NCBI RefSeq assembly: GCF_041053055.1
Contig: NZ_CP163443.1
Coordinates: forward strand, 10,398,394 to 10,462,393
Length of the DNA stretch: 64,000 nucleotides
From: Streptomyces sp. R41
GTDB lineage: Bacteria > Actinomycetota > Actinomycetes > Streptomycetales > Streptomycetaceae
Direction: 5' to 3'
Shown: piece after piece, positions 43,188 through 51,409 of the stretch
How the letters are laid out: each line of letters starts with the position of its first letter
Numbering within the stretch: position 1 is the first letter of the stretch
The notes under the pieces: generated by a model
Told to the model about the DNA's origin: nothing
Seen by the model: only the letters and a program-made list of their open reading frames with translations
Databases searched by the model: none
Translations under genes and position numbers: made by a program

Positions 43188-44522
43188 GTGAGCGCACCCA
43201 CGGACGTCACACTGGAACTCGACGACATTCAGCGCGGGGTCCTCAGCCCGCGGCCGACCCCCTACGCGGCGACGTACCTGGTCTTCCGCATCGACGACCG
43301 GGCCCACGGCCGTGAGTTGATGCGGCGGGCGAGCCTGGCGGCGACCTCCGCCGCCGACTTGTCCAGCCCCCTCGGGGACACCTGGGTCAGCGTCGCCGTC
43401 ACGTGCTGGGGCCTGGAAGCACTGGGGGTGCCGCGCGCATCGCTGGACACCTTCGCGTGGGAGTTCCGGCAGGGAATGGCCGCCCGCGCCAGAGCGCTGG
43501 GCGATGTGGCTGCGAGCAGCCCGAAGAACTGGGAAGCACCGCTCGGCACACACGACGTCCATGTGGTGATCACGGCGATCGCACCCGACTCCCCGCGCCT
43601 GGAAGCGGCCATAGACCGCGCCCGGCCCGCCTACGACCGCCTGCCCGGTGTGACGGCGATCTGGCGGCAGGACTGCTATGCACTGCCCACCGAGAAGGAG
43701 CACTTCGGCTATCGCGACGGTGTCAGCCATCCGGCCATCGAGGGCAGCGGCATCCCGGGGTCCAATCCGTTGGAAGTGCCCTTGAAGAGTGGGGAGTTCG
43801 TCCTCGGTCATTCTGATGAGATCGGTGGCGTCCAGACGCCGGAGCCGACCGGGCTGGGGCGCAACGGCAGTTACGCGGTCTTCCGCAAACTCCATCAGGA
43901 CGTCGCCGCGTTCAGGCGCTACCTGAGGGACAATTCCACCGGGACCCAGGACGAGGAACTGATCGCGGCGAAGATCATGGGCCGCTGGCGCAGTGGTGCT
44001 CCACTGGCGCTCGCCCCGGAGCACGACGACCCGGCGCTCGGTGCCGACCCGCACCGCCGTAACTCCTTCCTGTACGCGCGGGACGATCCCATGGGATTCA
44101 CCACTCCCGGCGGCTGCCACATCCGCCGGGGCAACCCCCGCGACGCCTCGGTGGCCGGAGAGGCGCGGCTGCACCGCATGATCCGGCGCGGCGCCGTCTA
44201 CGGTCCGCCATTGCCCGAGGGGGTGTTGGAGGACGACGGAGTGGATCGCGGTCTGATGTTCGCGTTCATCGGGGCGCGGCTGGGGCGGCAGTTCGAGTTC
44301 GTCCAGTCGGAGTGGATGAACGACGGGGTCTTCTTCGGGGCAGGCCATACGAAGGACCCCATCGTCGGATCCCCGGACGAAGAGGCCGGCTTCACCATTC
44401 CACGGCGGCCAGTGAGACGACGCCTTGCCCCACTGCCCCGGTTCGTCGTCACCCGAGGGGGCGAGTACTGCTTCCTGCCGAGCCTGAGCGCCCTCCGCTG
44501 GCTCGGGGACATGCACGACTGA
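43188..44522 (+). CDS. DyP-type haem peroxidase
   Basis: A 444-residue dye-decolourising peroxidase. The GxxDG motif with catalytic Asp is in FGYRDGVSHPAIEG, and the proximal haem His and Arg are in GGCHIRRGNPRDAS. Further conserved text is GARLGRQFEFVQSEWMNDG. No twin-arginine signal is seen at the N-terminus, so it is likely cytosolic or packaged. GTG 43188 follows GGGAGG. Two unknown proteins precede it and a transporter follows within 28 nt, which suggests a joint oxidative pathway. Confidence 0.92.
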   Translation: MSAPTDVTLELDDIQRGVLSPRPTPYAATYLVFRIDDRAHGRELMRRASLAATSAADLSSPLGDTWVSVAVTCWGLEALGVPRASLDTFAWEFRQGMAARARALGDVAASSPKNWEAPLGTHDVHVVITAIAPDSPRLEAAIDRARPAYDRLPGVTAIWRQDCYALPTEKEHFGYRDGVSHPAIEGSGIPGSNPLEVPLKSGEFVLGHSDEIGGVQTPEPTGLGRNGSYAVFRKLHQDVAAFRRYLRDNSTGTQDEELIAAKIMGRWRSGAPLALAPEHDDPALGADPHRRNSFLYARDDPMGFTTPGGCHIRRGNPRDASVAGEARLHRMIRRGAVYGPPLPEGVLEDDGVDRGLMFAFIGARLGRQFEFVQSEWMNDGVFFGAGHTKDPIVGSPDEEAGFTIPRRPVRRRLAPLPRFVVTRGGEYCFLPSLSALRWLGDMHD

Positions 44523-44550
44523 GGTGATCCGCCGTCCGAGGGGAAGCACC

Positions 44551-45450
44551 ATGGACACCCTGCATCTCGTCCTCAACGCAATCACCGTCATCTTCATCGC
44601 GGCCAGCATGTTCGCCGCCGGCTTGAGAGCCACCGTCCCAGCACTTCGCGGCGTCTTCGCCAACATTCCGCTGCTGTTGCTGGCGCTGATCGCCAACATG
44701 GTGGTCATTCCGTTGCTCGGCTGGGGCATCGGTGCGCTGTTCAGCCTCCCCTCGGCCGCTTTCATCGCCCTGGTCCTGATCGCCTCCTCCCCGGGCGGTC
44801 CCTTCGGGGCGAAGCTGGCGACGGTGCAGCAGGGTGACCTCATTGCGGGCGCGGCGACGCAAGTGCTGCTCGCCTCCATCGGCAGCCTCACCTTCGCGCC
44901 CACGGTCAACGCCATCCTCACCGCCGCCGACATCGGCATCAAGGTCTCCCTCGACGTCGGTGCGCTGGTGCGGACGGTGGCGCTCCTGCAACTCGTCCCA
45001 TTCGCCATCGGGCTGCTCATGCGCCGCTATGCCGAGCCCACCGCACAGTCGTGGCAGCCCACGGCAGCCGCAGTCTCCAACGTCACGTTCCTGATCGTGC
45101 TGGCGGGCATGCTGCTGGGCAGTTGGCAGGACGTCGTCGACCTCTTCGGCTCACTCGCCCTGCTGGCGGGTTTCCTGCTCGCGGTGTTCGCCTTCGCCAT
45201 CGGAACGCTACTGGCCACCGGCCCGATGACGCTCCGCACCACCATGGGAGGCGTCGCCGCCGTACGCAACGCCGGCCCCGCCCTGGCCGCCATCGGCCTC
45301 GCCTTCGCCGACCAGCCCACCATCCTGGGCGCGCTCGCCGCCATCCTCCTGAGCGGCCTGGCGGCAGCCCTCCCGATCGCCACGCTTCTCAGCAGGCGCC
45401 GGAGTGCCCCGAAGAAGCCTCAGGAGCACACCAGCCAGGTGGCTATGTAG
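44551..45450 (+). CDS. bile acid:sodium symporter (BASS) family transporter
   Basis: A 299-residue membrane protein with 9-10 hydrophobic helices. It has LIASSPGGPFGAKLATVQQG, where the BASS family has its conserved substrate loop, and a second half ending in LAAILLSGLAAALPIATLL. BASS proteins carry organic anions with sodium. It is 28 nt after the DyP gene and closes the operon. It may import or export the peroxidase pathway's compound. The family call is fairly firm; the substrate is unknown. Confidence 0.82.
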   Translation: MDTLHLVLNAITVIFIAASMFAAGLRATVPALRGVFANIPLLLLALIANMVVIPLLGWGIGALFSLPSAAFIALVLIASSPGGPFGAKLATVQQGDLIAGAATQVLLASIGSLTFAPTVNAILTAADIGIKVSLDVGALVRTVALLQLVPFAIGLLMRRYAEPTAQSWQPTAAAVSNVTFLIVLAGMLLGSWQDVVDLFGSLALLAGFLLAVFAFAIGTLLATGPMTLRTTMGGVAAVRNAGPALAAIGLAFADQPTILGALAAILLSGLAAALPIATLLSRRRSAPKKPQEHTSQVAM

Positions 45451-45576
45451 CGACTCGCCCGCATCGCGCGCGTAGGGTCGGTCGCGGGGTCTCCTCAAAG
45501 AGCGGAACCTCGGCTGTATCCAGGCCCTCACGTACCCCGCGGGAAGCGGTATCGCCGCCCGCTACAACGATCACCC

Positions 45577-45621
45577 TGGCTTTGTTCGCGAGAACCGACA
45601 GCACCTGTACACGAGTTTGGG
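45577..45621 (+). repeat. left terminal inverted repeat
   Basis: It starts TGGCTTTGTTCGCGAG and ends GAGTTTGGG. It is preceded directly by ATCACCC. It differs from the right repeat only at positions 12 and 18. Confidence 0.85.
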
Positions 45622-45648
45622 AGGCGTCGGCGGTGCGTCGTGTTCGAT

Positions 45649-45670
45649 GTTCGTGAGAATCGACAGCGCC
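45649..45670 (+). repeat. subterminal partial copy of the terminal repeat
   Basis: GTTCGTGAGAATCGACAGCGCC repeats the inner part of the left end (GTTCGCGAGAACCGACAGCACC) with three changes. It could be a second transposase-binding site or a duplicated end. Confidence 0.65.
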
Positions 45671-45847
45671 AGTGCACCCCGCCGTCGCAGAGCCGCCACT
45701 CGGGAAGCCGCGACGACACCCCCAGCAACTCTTGGCAGTGTCTCCGTGGCGCCCGGCCACGGAGAGTCCGCAAAACCGTTTGGCGGACGAGGGCCGACCA
45801 CTGCTACATTTTCGGAGGCCGTGCGAGAGAACGAGGAGGTGGTACCC

Positions 45848-45901
45848 GTGAACACAGTTTTGACATGGGTGCTCCCCTCCGGGGTCGCGGTCGGGCGTTA
45901 G
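45848..45901 (+). CDS. 17-codon leader ORF
   Basis: GTG 45848 follows an almost ideal GAGGAGGT. The peptide is MNTVLTWVLPSGVAVGR. It ends 49 nt before the hydrolase start. A hairpin with a 6-bp stem, CGGGAG/CTCCCG (45912-45938), lies between them and abuts the hydrolase ribosome site. This resembles the leader peptides that control resistance genes by ribosome stalling. Whether stalling occurs is not shown. Confidence 0.55.
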   Translation: MNTVLTWVLPSGVAVGR

Positions 45902-45950
45902 ACAGGTCGTCCGGGAGCGCCGTTCCAGTGCACTCCCGAAAGGCATGACC

Positions 45951-46691
45951 ATGCATTTCACTTCCGAGCAACGCCTTGACGACGGCGTCCTCGAACGCGA
46001 ATTCACCCTCGGTGACATCCCCGGCATCCTGTGGACGCCCGAAGTCGCATCCGCTTCCGCACCAGTGCCACTGATCCTGCTCGGCCACCCCACGCTCGGG
46101 CTGCGCAAGATGTACCCCCGACTGGTGGCCCGGGCCCGGCACTCCGCGGCGGAGGGCTTCGCCACGGCCACCATCGAGCTCCCCGGAAGCGGCGACCGGC
46201 CCAGTTGGCCCGCCCTCGACCAGGCCCGCGCCGACCTGCGCCGGGCGATGCAGGCCGACGAGCCGGTCAGCGACGAGATTGTCGACGCCCTCATCCTCCC
46301 GCTGGTCGACAAGGCGGTCCCGGAATGGCGGGCCGCGCTGGACGCCTTCCTGTCGCTGCCCGAGATCGGCGGTCCGGTCGGGTACTCGGGGGGAGTGATC
46401 TCTATCGGGATCCGGCTCGCGGTGGTCGAGCCGCGCATCATGGCCGCCGGTCTCTTCGCCGGGAGTCTTGTGCCTCGCGTCATGTTCGAGGAAGCCCGGC
46501 AGGTCACTATTCCGCTGCATGTCCTGCTGCAGTGGGACGACGAAGGAAACGACCGGCAGGCGGCCCTGGACCTGTTTGACGCCTTCGGTTCCAAGGAGAA
46601 GTCCCTGCACGCCAATATGGGCGGTCACACCGGCGTCCCGCAGTTCGCGGGGGACGCCGCGGCCCAGTTCTTCACACGGCACCTGAAGTGA
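45951..46691 (+). CDS. alpha/beta hydrolase carried by the element
   Basis: A 246-residue serine-hydrolase-fold protein. It shows PLILLGHPTLGLRKMYPRL (oxyanion segment), a nucleophile elbow-like GPVGYSGGVISIGIRL with Ser at the elbow, and a late GGHTGVPQFAG that would hold the catalytic His. ATG 45951 has GAAAGG seven bases upstream; ATG 45945 is possible. The family includes uncharacterised esterases of the dienelactone-hydrolase-like type. Cargo status and the leader ORF hint at a conditionally useful function such as drug or xenobiotic breakdown, which is inference. Confidence 0.85.
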   Translation: MHFTSEQRLDDGVLEREFTLGDIPGILWTPEVASASAPVPLILLGHPTLGLRKMYPRLVARARHSAAEGFATATIELPGSGDRPSWPALDQARADLRRAMQADEPVSDEIVDALILPLVDKAVPEWRAALDAFLSLPEIGGPVGYSGGVISIGIRLAVVEPRIMAAGLFAGSLVPRVMFEEARQVTIPLHVLLQWDDEGNDRQAALDLFDAFGSKEKSLHANMGGHTGVPQFAGDAAAQFFTRHLK

Positions 46692-46786
46692 GCCGGGCCG
46701 TCAGACCGGCAGCTGACGGTAGCTGATGTCGGCGGCATACCGCTCATCGAGGACAGGTCCCGGCCCTCCGTGACCGTCTACACCGT

Positions 46787-46816
46787 GGGCCCCTGCTGAA
46801 CTCTCGGCAGGGGCCC
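46787..46816 (+). terminator. strong hairpin within the mobile element
   Basis: GGGCCCCTGC and its complement form a perfect 10-bp stem with a 10-base loop, 96 bp after the hydrolase stop and still inside the right terminal repeat. It should end the hydrolase transcript. Confidence 0.75.
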
Positions 46817-46868
46817 GTACTGCCTGAAGTCATGAACTGTTCGATTTCTGCAGAGCCTTCGAGTGCTG

Positions 46869-46913
46869 CCCAAACTCGTGTACAGGTGCTGTCGGATCTC
46901 GTGAACAAAGCCA
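46869..46913 (-). repeat. right terminal inverted repeat
   Basis: Read on the minus strand it begins TGGCTTTGTTCACGAG. It is followed directly on the plus strand by ATCACCC, the same seven bases found outside the left end. Confidence 0.85.
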
Positions 46914-47039
46914 ATCACCCTCGCTATCCGTCTTCCGCTGCAACGTTGGAATCGCATTCACCCCTTGAAATCCTGTAGGATCGGCCTGCGTTGCTAAAAT
47001 CTTGAGGTTTCGTCAGTTATCGCCAGGAGAGAGGGCAGG

Positions 47040-47151
47040 GTGCCGGAGAGGAATATCGAGTTCGGGAAATTCGGTGCTCGCGGCATTAAAGGCCACGAGG
47101 CCGTAGCTCGGCAGCTTGATGCGCTCGCCGGCTTCGTCGCCACCCCGATCA
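47040..47151 (+). pseudogene. 5' fragment of an unidentified gene
   Basis: GTG 47040 behind AGGAGAG opens PERNIEFGKFGARGIKGHE and then AVARQLDALAGFVATP. The sense reads like a real N-terminus, but at 47152 it runs into antisense Hsp20-type DNA. It is probably a gene cut by recombination. Confidence 0.4.
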
Positions 47152-47310
47152 CCGCTCGACGTCGATGTCGATCGCGTCCGTGTCCACGCCGGGCAGGTCG
47201 AGGACGATCACGTACTCCTCGTCCTGACGGTAGACGTCCATCGGCATCGGCGACGGATGCGACCAGGTCCCGATCGTGCCGAAGAGCTGCTGGGTGAGCC
47301 GGTCAAGTTC
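47152..47310 (-). pseudogene. fragment of a second hsp20 copy
   Basis: These 159 bp match 49702-49860, inside the intact hsp20 gene, with six mismatches by eye. The translation reads [20 protein letters not shown] and on to [10 protein letters not shown]. Both ends of the gene are missing. It is in the same orientation as the intact copy 2.5 kb away, so recombination between them is possible. Confidence 0.8.
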
Positions 47311-47667
47311 GAAGACCTCGGCGCCTGGACCACCGCGCAACGGACCGGATGGGAAACCCTAACGCCGGCGCAGCAGTGGCTCCTGAACAACGTCCTCGGA
47401 CTCGAACCCGCCAGTGAGACAGAACAGCAGCCCGCACGGCGGACACAGGCCGACCGATGGGCCACCCACCTCGCCGCAGCCCGCCAATTCCACACCCGCG
47501 AAGGCCACCTGCGAGTCCCACGCATACACGTCGAAGAAATGGCAGACGAAGGCGGAGAAGTCACGGCGGTCCGGCTCGGGGGATGGCTGGACAACACCCG
47601 ACGCCGGGCACACCGGCTCCCCACCGCCCGCCGCGCGGAACTCGACGCCCTCGACATGCGCTGGTGA
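47311..47667 (+). pseudogene. C-terminal helicase-associated domain fragment
   Basis: The frame contains RWATHLAAARQFHTREGHLR then VPRIHVEEM and LGGWLDNTRRRAHRLPTARR, ending ELDALDMRW. This is the repeated helicase-associated domain found at the end of large Streptomyces DEAD/DEAH helicases. The helicase core is absent. It begins where the hsp20 fragment ends. Confidence 0.7.
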
Positions 47668-47894
47668 GCATTCCGGCTGGCGGTGTGCAGTAGGGACCGC
47701 GGCAGGTCCGAACCGAACGCAGTCGGTACGGACCTGCCGCCTTCTTGCTTTCCACAGTGCCGGACGGTCAGGTGCCATGCTCCATGTTCGTGGCTGGACC
47801 GTCGGCCAGCTCGATCGCCGCCGTGATGTGCCCACCAAGGGGACCCAGCCGCCCGTATCCGACAGTCCGACCCCCGGCTCAGCACGCTACGTCA

Positions 47895-48524
47895 TCAGCT
47901 CGCAGTGCCGGGCGTGCAGTACGCCAACGCGGTCACGACTTCATCGCTCGCGGACGCGTTGCGGACGCCGACTACCCACCCATTGCGGGCGACACCAGCT
48001 TGGCCGGAGAGCACCACTTCGGCCGGGGCGAGGTTGCCTGATGTATCGGTGATGAGCCAGCCTCCGGAGACGGCGATCTGGCCCTCTGGGCATTGACCAA
48101 CGGCCAATTGAAAGCCGCCGGGTGTGATCGTGAGGGGCTCGCCAGCGCTTTCCACGGTGGCGACGTTCGCGGTTCCCGCTGGACCAGTGGCACCGGTGGC
48201 ACCCATGGCGCTGGGTGTGCCGGAACCCGTCGCTCCGGTGGCACCCGTGGCGCCGCCGGAACCGGTGGCCCCGGTGGGCCCGGTCGGGCCGGTCGCTCCC
48301 GTGGCGCCCTTCGCGCCGGTCGCGCCCGTAGCGCCCTTGCAGTTGTCCTTGTCGCCGCCGTGCGGGGTCGCGAGGGCTTTCGACTTGTGCTTGCTCGAGT
48401 CGTGCTTGCACTCGTCGCCGCCGTAGCGGTTCATCACGGTCGCGTGATCGGTCACGCTCCGGGCGGCTGCGATCGTCGGGTTGGCCACACCGGCCGCAAG
48501 GACCAGCGCGAGCGAGGCCACCAT
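47895..48524 (-). CDS. collagen-like secreted protein
   Basis: A 209-residue protein. An N-terminal hydrophobic segment ([19 protein letters not shown]) is a signal peptide lacking the usual basic start; the upstream in-frame RFKRAG would supply it, but no start codon was found there, so the true N-terminus is uncertain. Residues about 62-115 are Gly-X-Y triplets rich in GAT and GPT. A C-terminal ~90-residue beta-rich domain with two Cys ([23 protein letters not shown]) follows. Bacterial collagen-like proteins act at the cell surface. Confidence 0.75.
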   Translation of the reverse strand: MVASLALVLAAGVANPTIAAARSVTDHATVMNRYGGDECKHDSSKHKSKALATPHGGDKDNCKGATGATGAKGATGATGPTGPTGATGSGGATGATGATGSGTPSAMGATGATGPAGTANVATVESAGEPLTITPGGFQLAVGQCPEGQIAVSGGWLITDTSGNLAPAEVVLSGQAGVARNGWVVGVRNASASDEVVTALAYCTPGTAS

Positions 48525-48962
48525 TCCGGCCCGCTTGAATCTGTCTCGCGCCAGCGGCCCCAGCCGGGACGCCGTCCTGCACTCAGGACTCGTTACGTGC
48601 TCCTCGCTTCAAATGGTCGGGGACTTCACGTCCGAACCCGAGGAGGAGCTTGACCCACGCACGCTGGATCGATCGGCAGGCCCGGTCGGGACGCGCTGAT
48701 TCATCATCGAATCGGCTCAGTCCACAAATGCGGATGGATCAAAAACACTTTTATGTGATCTCGGCACTGCCCCGCTCATACCGGGGTTGGCGAATCCAGT
48801 GCGTACCGCCGCCGCCCACATCGAGCGCAACTACATCCGAAGAAGCCCCTGGAGGGCCAGGCCGGCAAGAACGCGGGCAAGAACCCCTCGGTCGCCTCGC
48901 TGTACCGGGCTACGGCAGCCGGGCGGCGAATAGGGTGTGGCTGCCTGTGGGCCGGACGAGGG
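48525..48962. other. intergenic stretch upstream of the collagen-like gene
   Basis: No convincing gene is seen. It should contain the collagen-like gene's promoter. The sequence coding for RFKRAG just left of its apparent start may belong to the true N-terminus. Confidence 0.35.
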
Positions 48963-49358
48963 TCAGACGGGCTGGGGGTGGCCGAACAGCAGGTCGTAGC
49001 CCGCCGGGAGCTGGAGCAGGATGCGGCCGGTGAGCTCCTCACCCGCCGCGTCGGCGGCCACGCTGAGCACGGCGCTCACGTCCCAAGTAGCGGTCTGTTC
49101 GGTGGCTCCCTCGATCCATGCCGCGGTGGCCCTCACGAACCGCTCGGGGGAGAGCGGCTCGTGCGCCTGGAGCGGATTGAGCAGGACGAGTGCCAGGTTC
49201 TCCGGCAGCCGGGCGGCCAGTTCCGCCCGTACCTCGCCCACCAGATGCGCGCCCAGGAGCGCCAGCACCGTGCGGGCCGCCCGCTCGGCTTCCTCGGTGC
49301 TCTCGTACTCGCCGCGTTCCTTGACCTGGTCCAGGAACGCCTCCCATCGCATGGTCAT
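48963..49358 (-). CDS. DUF2267 domain protein
   Basis: A 131-residue helical protein. It starts MTMRWEAFLDQVKERGEYES and continues EEAERAARTVLALLGAHLVG, the DUF2267 pattern, with LAARLPENLALVLLNPL. DUF2267 genes often sit near stress or redox genes in actinobacteria and have no known activity. ATG 49358 follows AAGGGAGC. It is 94 nt downstream of the hsp20 gene on the same strand and may share its heat-shock promoter. Confidence 0.88.
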   Translation of the reverse strand: MTMRWEAFLDQVKERGEYESTEEAERAARTVLALLGAHLVGEVRAELAARLPENLALVLLNPLQAHEPLSPERFVRATAAWIEGATEQTATWDVSAVLSVAADAAGEELTGRILLQLPAGYDLLFGHPQPV

Positions 49359-49452
49359 CGCTGCTCCCTTGCGTGTGCGGCGGCGAGCGGAGGACTGGGG
49401 ACGGCCGCAGGAAAGTCCGTCCCCTGTCCTCCGGCGCGGACGGGGAGGGGAC

Positions 49453-49887
49453 TCAGCCGCTGATCTCCTTGTGCGCGGAGCCGCCACCGATGGCGATCTT
49501 GCGGGGCTTGGCGCGCTCGGTGATCGGGATATGCAGGGTCAGCACACCCGCGTCGTAGTCCGCCTTGATGTGCTCGGTGTCCAGGGTGTCGGCCAGCACA
49601 AGCTGGCGGGAGAAGACGCCCAGGGGCCGCTCGGAGAGCTCCATCTGCGTGTCGTCCGCCTTGGTGACGGGCCGCCGCTCGGCCTTGACGGTCAGCATGT
49701 TCCGCTCGACGTCGATGTCGATCGCGTCCGTGTCCACGCCGGGCAGGTCGAGGACGATCACGTACTCCTCGCCCTCACGGTAGGCGTCCATCGGCATCGG
49801 CGACGGATGCGACCAGGTCCCGGTCGTGCCGAAGAGCTGCTGGGTGAGCCGGTCGAGCTCACGGAAAGGGTCGGTGCGCATCAACAT
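49453..49887 (-). CDS. hsp18: Hsp20/alpha-crystallin family small heat-shock protein
   Basis: A 144-residue small heat-shock protein. The alpha-crystallin domain (about residues 40-130) includes [35 protein letters not shown] and [20 protein letters not shown]. The C-terminal I-x-I type motif appears in RKIAIGGG. It holds partly unfolded proteins in a soluble state. ATG 49887 has GGAGGTG upstream. It is divergent from a RheA-like regulator gene with an operator between. A truncated copy of its N-terminal half lies at 47.15-47.31 kb. Confidence 0.92.
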   Translation of the reverse strand: MLMRTDPFRELDRLTQQLFGTTGTWSHPSPMPMDAYREGEEYVIVLDLPGVDTDAIDIDVERNMLTVKAERRPVTKADDTQMELSERPLGVFSRQLVLADTLDTEHIKADYDAGVLTLHIPITERAKPRKIAIGGGSAHKEISG

Positions 49888-49951
49888 CGTCAAACACCTC
49901 CAGCGTTCAGGTCAGGCACTGCCAATGCGTTCACCTGCCATCGTTGTAACA

Positions 49952-49970
49952 TGTCATCCAAGCGATGACA
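49952..49970. promoter_or_regulatory. RheA-type heat-shock operator
   Basis: TGTCATC-CAAGC-GATGACA is a perfect 7-bp inverted repeat with a five-base spacer. It equals the published RheA operator of Streptomyces albus hsp18 (TGTCATC-N5-GATGACA). It lies between hsp20 and the divergent regulator gene. Confidence 0.88.
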
Positions 49971-50011
49971 AGTCGATAGTCAACGAGATGACGACAATAG
50001 GTGGAGGCCCG

Positions 50012-50692
50012 ATGACCAGGGACGATCAGCCCGCCCCCCGCGCCCGCGGTCTCACGCCTGCGTCTTTCCTCGCCGCCGCGGCGGCGCTGAACACAATCCA
50101 CGAGGCCCTGCACACCGCCCAGACCATGCCGGACGGCGCCCTCCCCGGGCCGGACCAGAACAGCTCCGAGCAGGCGCTCGCCGCGCTGCTGCTGCTGCGC
50201 GAAGCGCGCGAGCAACTCGCCGAGTGGGAGCCGGGCCTGATCGAAGAGGCCCGAGCAGCGGGCGCCAGCTGGGCCGACCTCGCCCACCCCCTCGGCGTCT
50301 CCAGCCGCCAGGCCGCCGAACGCCGCTACCTGCGCGTCCGCCCCGGCCATGCGGGATCCACGGGTGAGCAGCGGGTACAGGCCACCCGCGACCGCCGCGC
50401 CGCCGCCCGTACCGTCACCGCCTGGGCCCGCGCCAACGCCGCCACCCTGCGCCAGCTCGCCGGCCAGATCACCGCACTCACCGACCTGCCCGCCGCCGCC
50501 CGCATCCCCCTTGCCGCACTCACCGCCGCCCTCGCCGACAACGACCCGGCCGCCCTCGTCACCCCACTGACGGACACGCACCCGTACCTGGCATCCGGCC
50601 ACCCCGACCTCGCCGCACGCGTCGACGACCTCACCCGTCATACCGACCGACTCCGCCGACACAGCGGAATCCAGCGCCGAAACCGAGCCTGA
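50012..50692 (+). CDS. rheA: RheA-like HSP18 transcriptional regulator
   Basis: A 226-residue Ala-rich helical protein. It contains ASWADLAHPLGVSSRQAAERRY, a helix-turn-helix (quoted in part: DLAHPLGVSSRQAAERRY), and VRPGHAG just after it. This matches the family annotated in Streptomyces as HSP18 transcriptional regulator, with RheA of S. albus as the model: a thermosensing repressor of hsp18 and of itself. The start at 50012 has GGAGG close upstream. Divergence from hsp20 and the known operator between them support the call. Confidence 0.78.
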   Translation: MTRDDQPAPRARGLTPASFLAAAAALNTIHEALHTAQTMPDGALPGPDQNSSEQALAALLLLREAREQLAEWEPGLIEEARAAGASWADLAHPLGVSSRQAAERRYLRVRPGHAGSTGEQRVQATRDRRAAARTVTAWARANAATLRQLAGQITALTDLPAAARIPLAALTAALADNDPAALVTPLTDTHPYLASGHPDLAARVDDLTRHTDRLRRHSGIQRRNRA

Positions 50693-51208
50693 CCCCCGGC
50701 TCGGACCAGCACGGCATACGCACAGCGAAGATGCGGCGCGGGTTCTGACGGGCCCTGGCGCGTCCTGACGAGCCGTTCGCGATGGGGCGAACCCCCGCAG
50801 GCCGCCCTCGCCCGGTTCCGATCATCCCGATCGCTCCTTACCCTCAGGCACATGGCAGTCGGGCCGAGCCCCGCCCGCAGGATTCAGCCCCGGGTCGCGA
50901 CAAGCTCATACCGAGGGCCAGCTGGAGCCGCATCGTCGACAAACACGGCTCCAGCCACCGCCCTCTGACGACGGGCGACTCCCGCGACGCCGGCGCCGTG
51001 GGGGACCCTGCGCCAGGACTCCAGCGAGGGGGAGCGCAGTCCTCGCGCCCGGCCGCCGCCGCGCAAGCGGCGGCGGCCGACTACTGGCAGCCTCCCAGCG
51101 CAATCGTTCCGCGTCCTGCACGACCACGACCCCGTTACAGAACCGGGGAGCCGGAAATCCCGCAGACACCCTCACGCCGACATCCGGGGTGGCGGTCACG
51201 CCTCATCG
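50693..51208. other. low-information stretch before the IS21 remnant
   Basis: No convincing gene is seen. If a full IS21 element once stood here its istA gene would lie in this area, but I could not recognise any catalytic part of it. Confidence 0.35.
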
Positions 51209-51409
51209 ATGAGAATCGATGTCACCGTGGTGGTCCGGGCCCTCAACAGGTCCCGAGAGCCGAGCAGTGCGACGGCGGTCAAGGCGCCCGCCGTTACAGG
51301 CAGAGAGCCCCACCAAAACCGGGTGCCGCTGAACGCCGCGCCGGTGAAGCCGACCGTGCCGCCGCTGAACGTCGCGCGGCCGAAGTGGAACGACAAGGAC
51401 GAGCACTGA
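51209..51409 (+). pseudogene. possible istA tail of the IS21 remnant
   Basis: An open frame ending LNVARPKWNDKDEH stops at TGA 51407-51409, which overlaps the istB start (TGATG). Such coupling is typical of istA/istB. The segment itself has no diagnostic motif. Confidence 0.35.

Larger units (their letters stand above)
45577..46913 (+). mobile_element. 1.34-kb transposon-like element carrying a hydrolase gene
   Basis: Two 45-bp terminal inverted repeats match at 43 of 45 positions and are flanked on both outer sides by the same 7-bp sequence ATCACCC (45570-45576 and 46914-46920). That is the pattern of a transposon with a target-site duplication. No transposase is inside; the cargo is a leader ORF, an alpha/beta hydrolase gene and a terminator. 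It must be mobilised in trans by a transposase not seen in this window. The repeat ends with TGGCTTTGTTC; I cannot assign the family. Confidence 0.8.

Noticed and set aside
43095..45020. 641-residue minus-strand open frame
   Set aside because: Antisense to the DyP peroxidase and transporter genes, which have clear motifs.
47149..47340. Separate small heat-shock gene
   Set aside because: It lacks both the start and the C-terminal half of the domain and is a partial duplicate of the hsp20 gene at 49.5 kb.
48093..48653. Plus-strand Gly/Arg-rich open frame
   Set aside because: Shadow of the collagen-like gene, whose triplet repeat makes all frames open.
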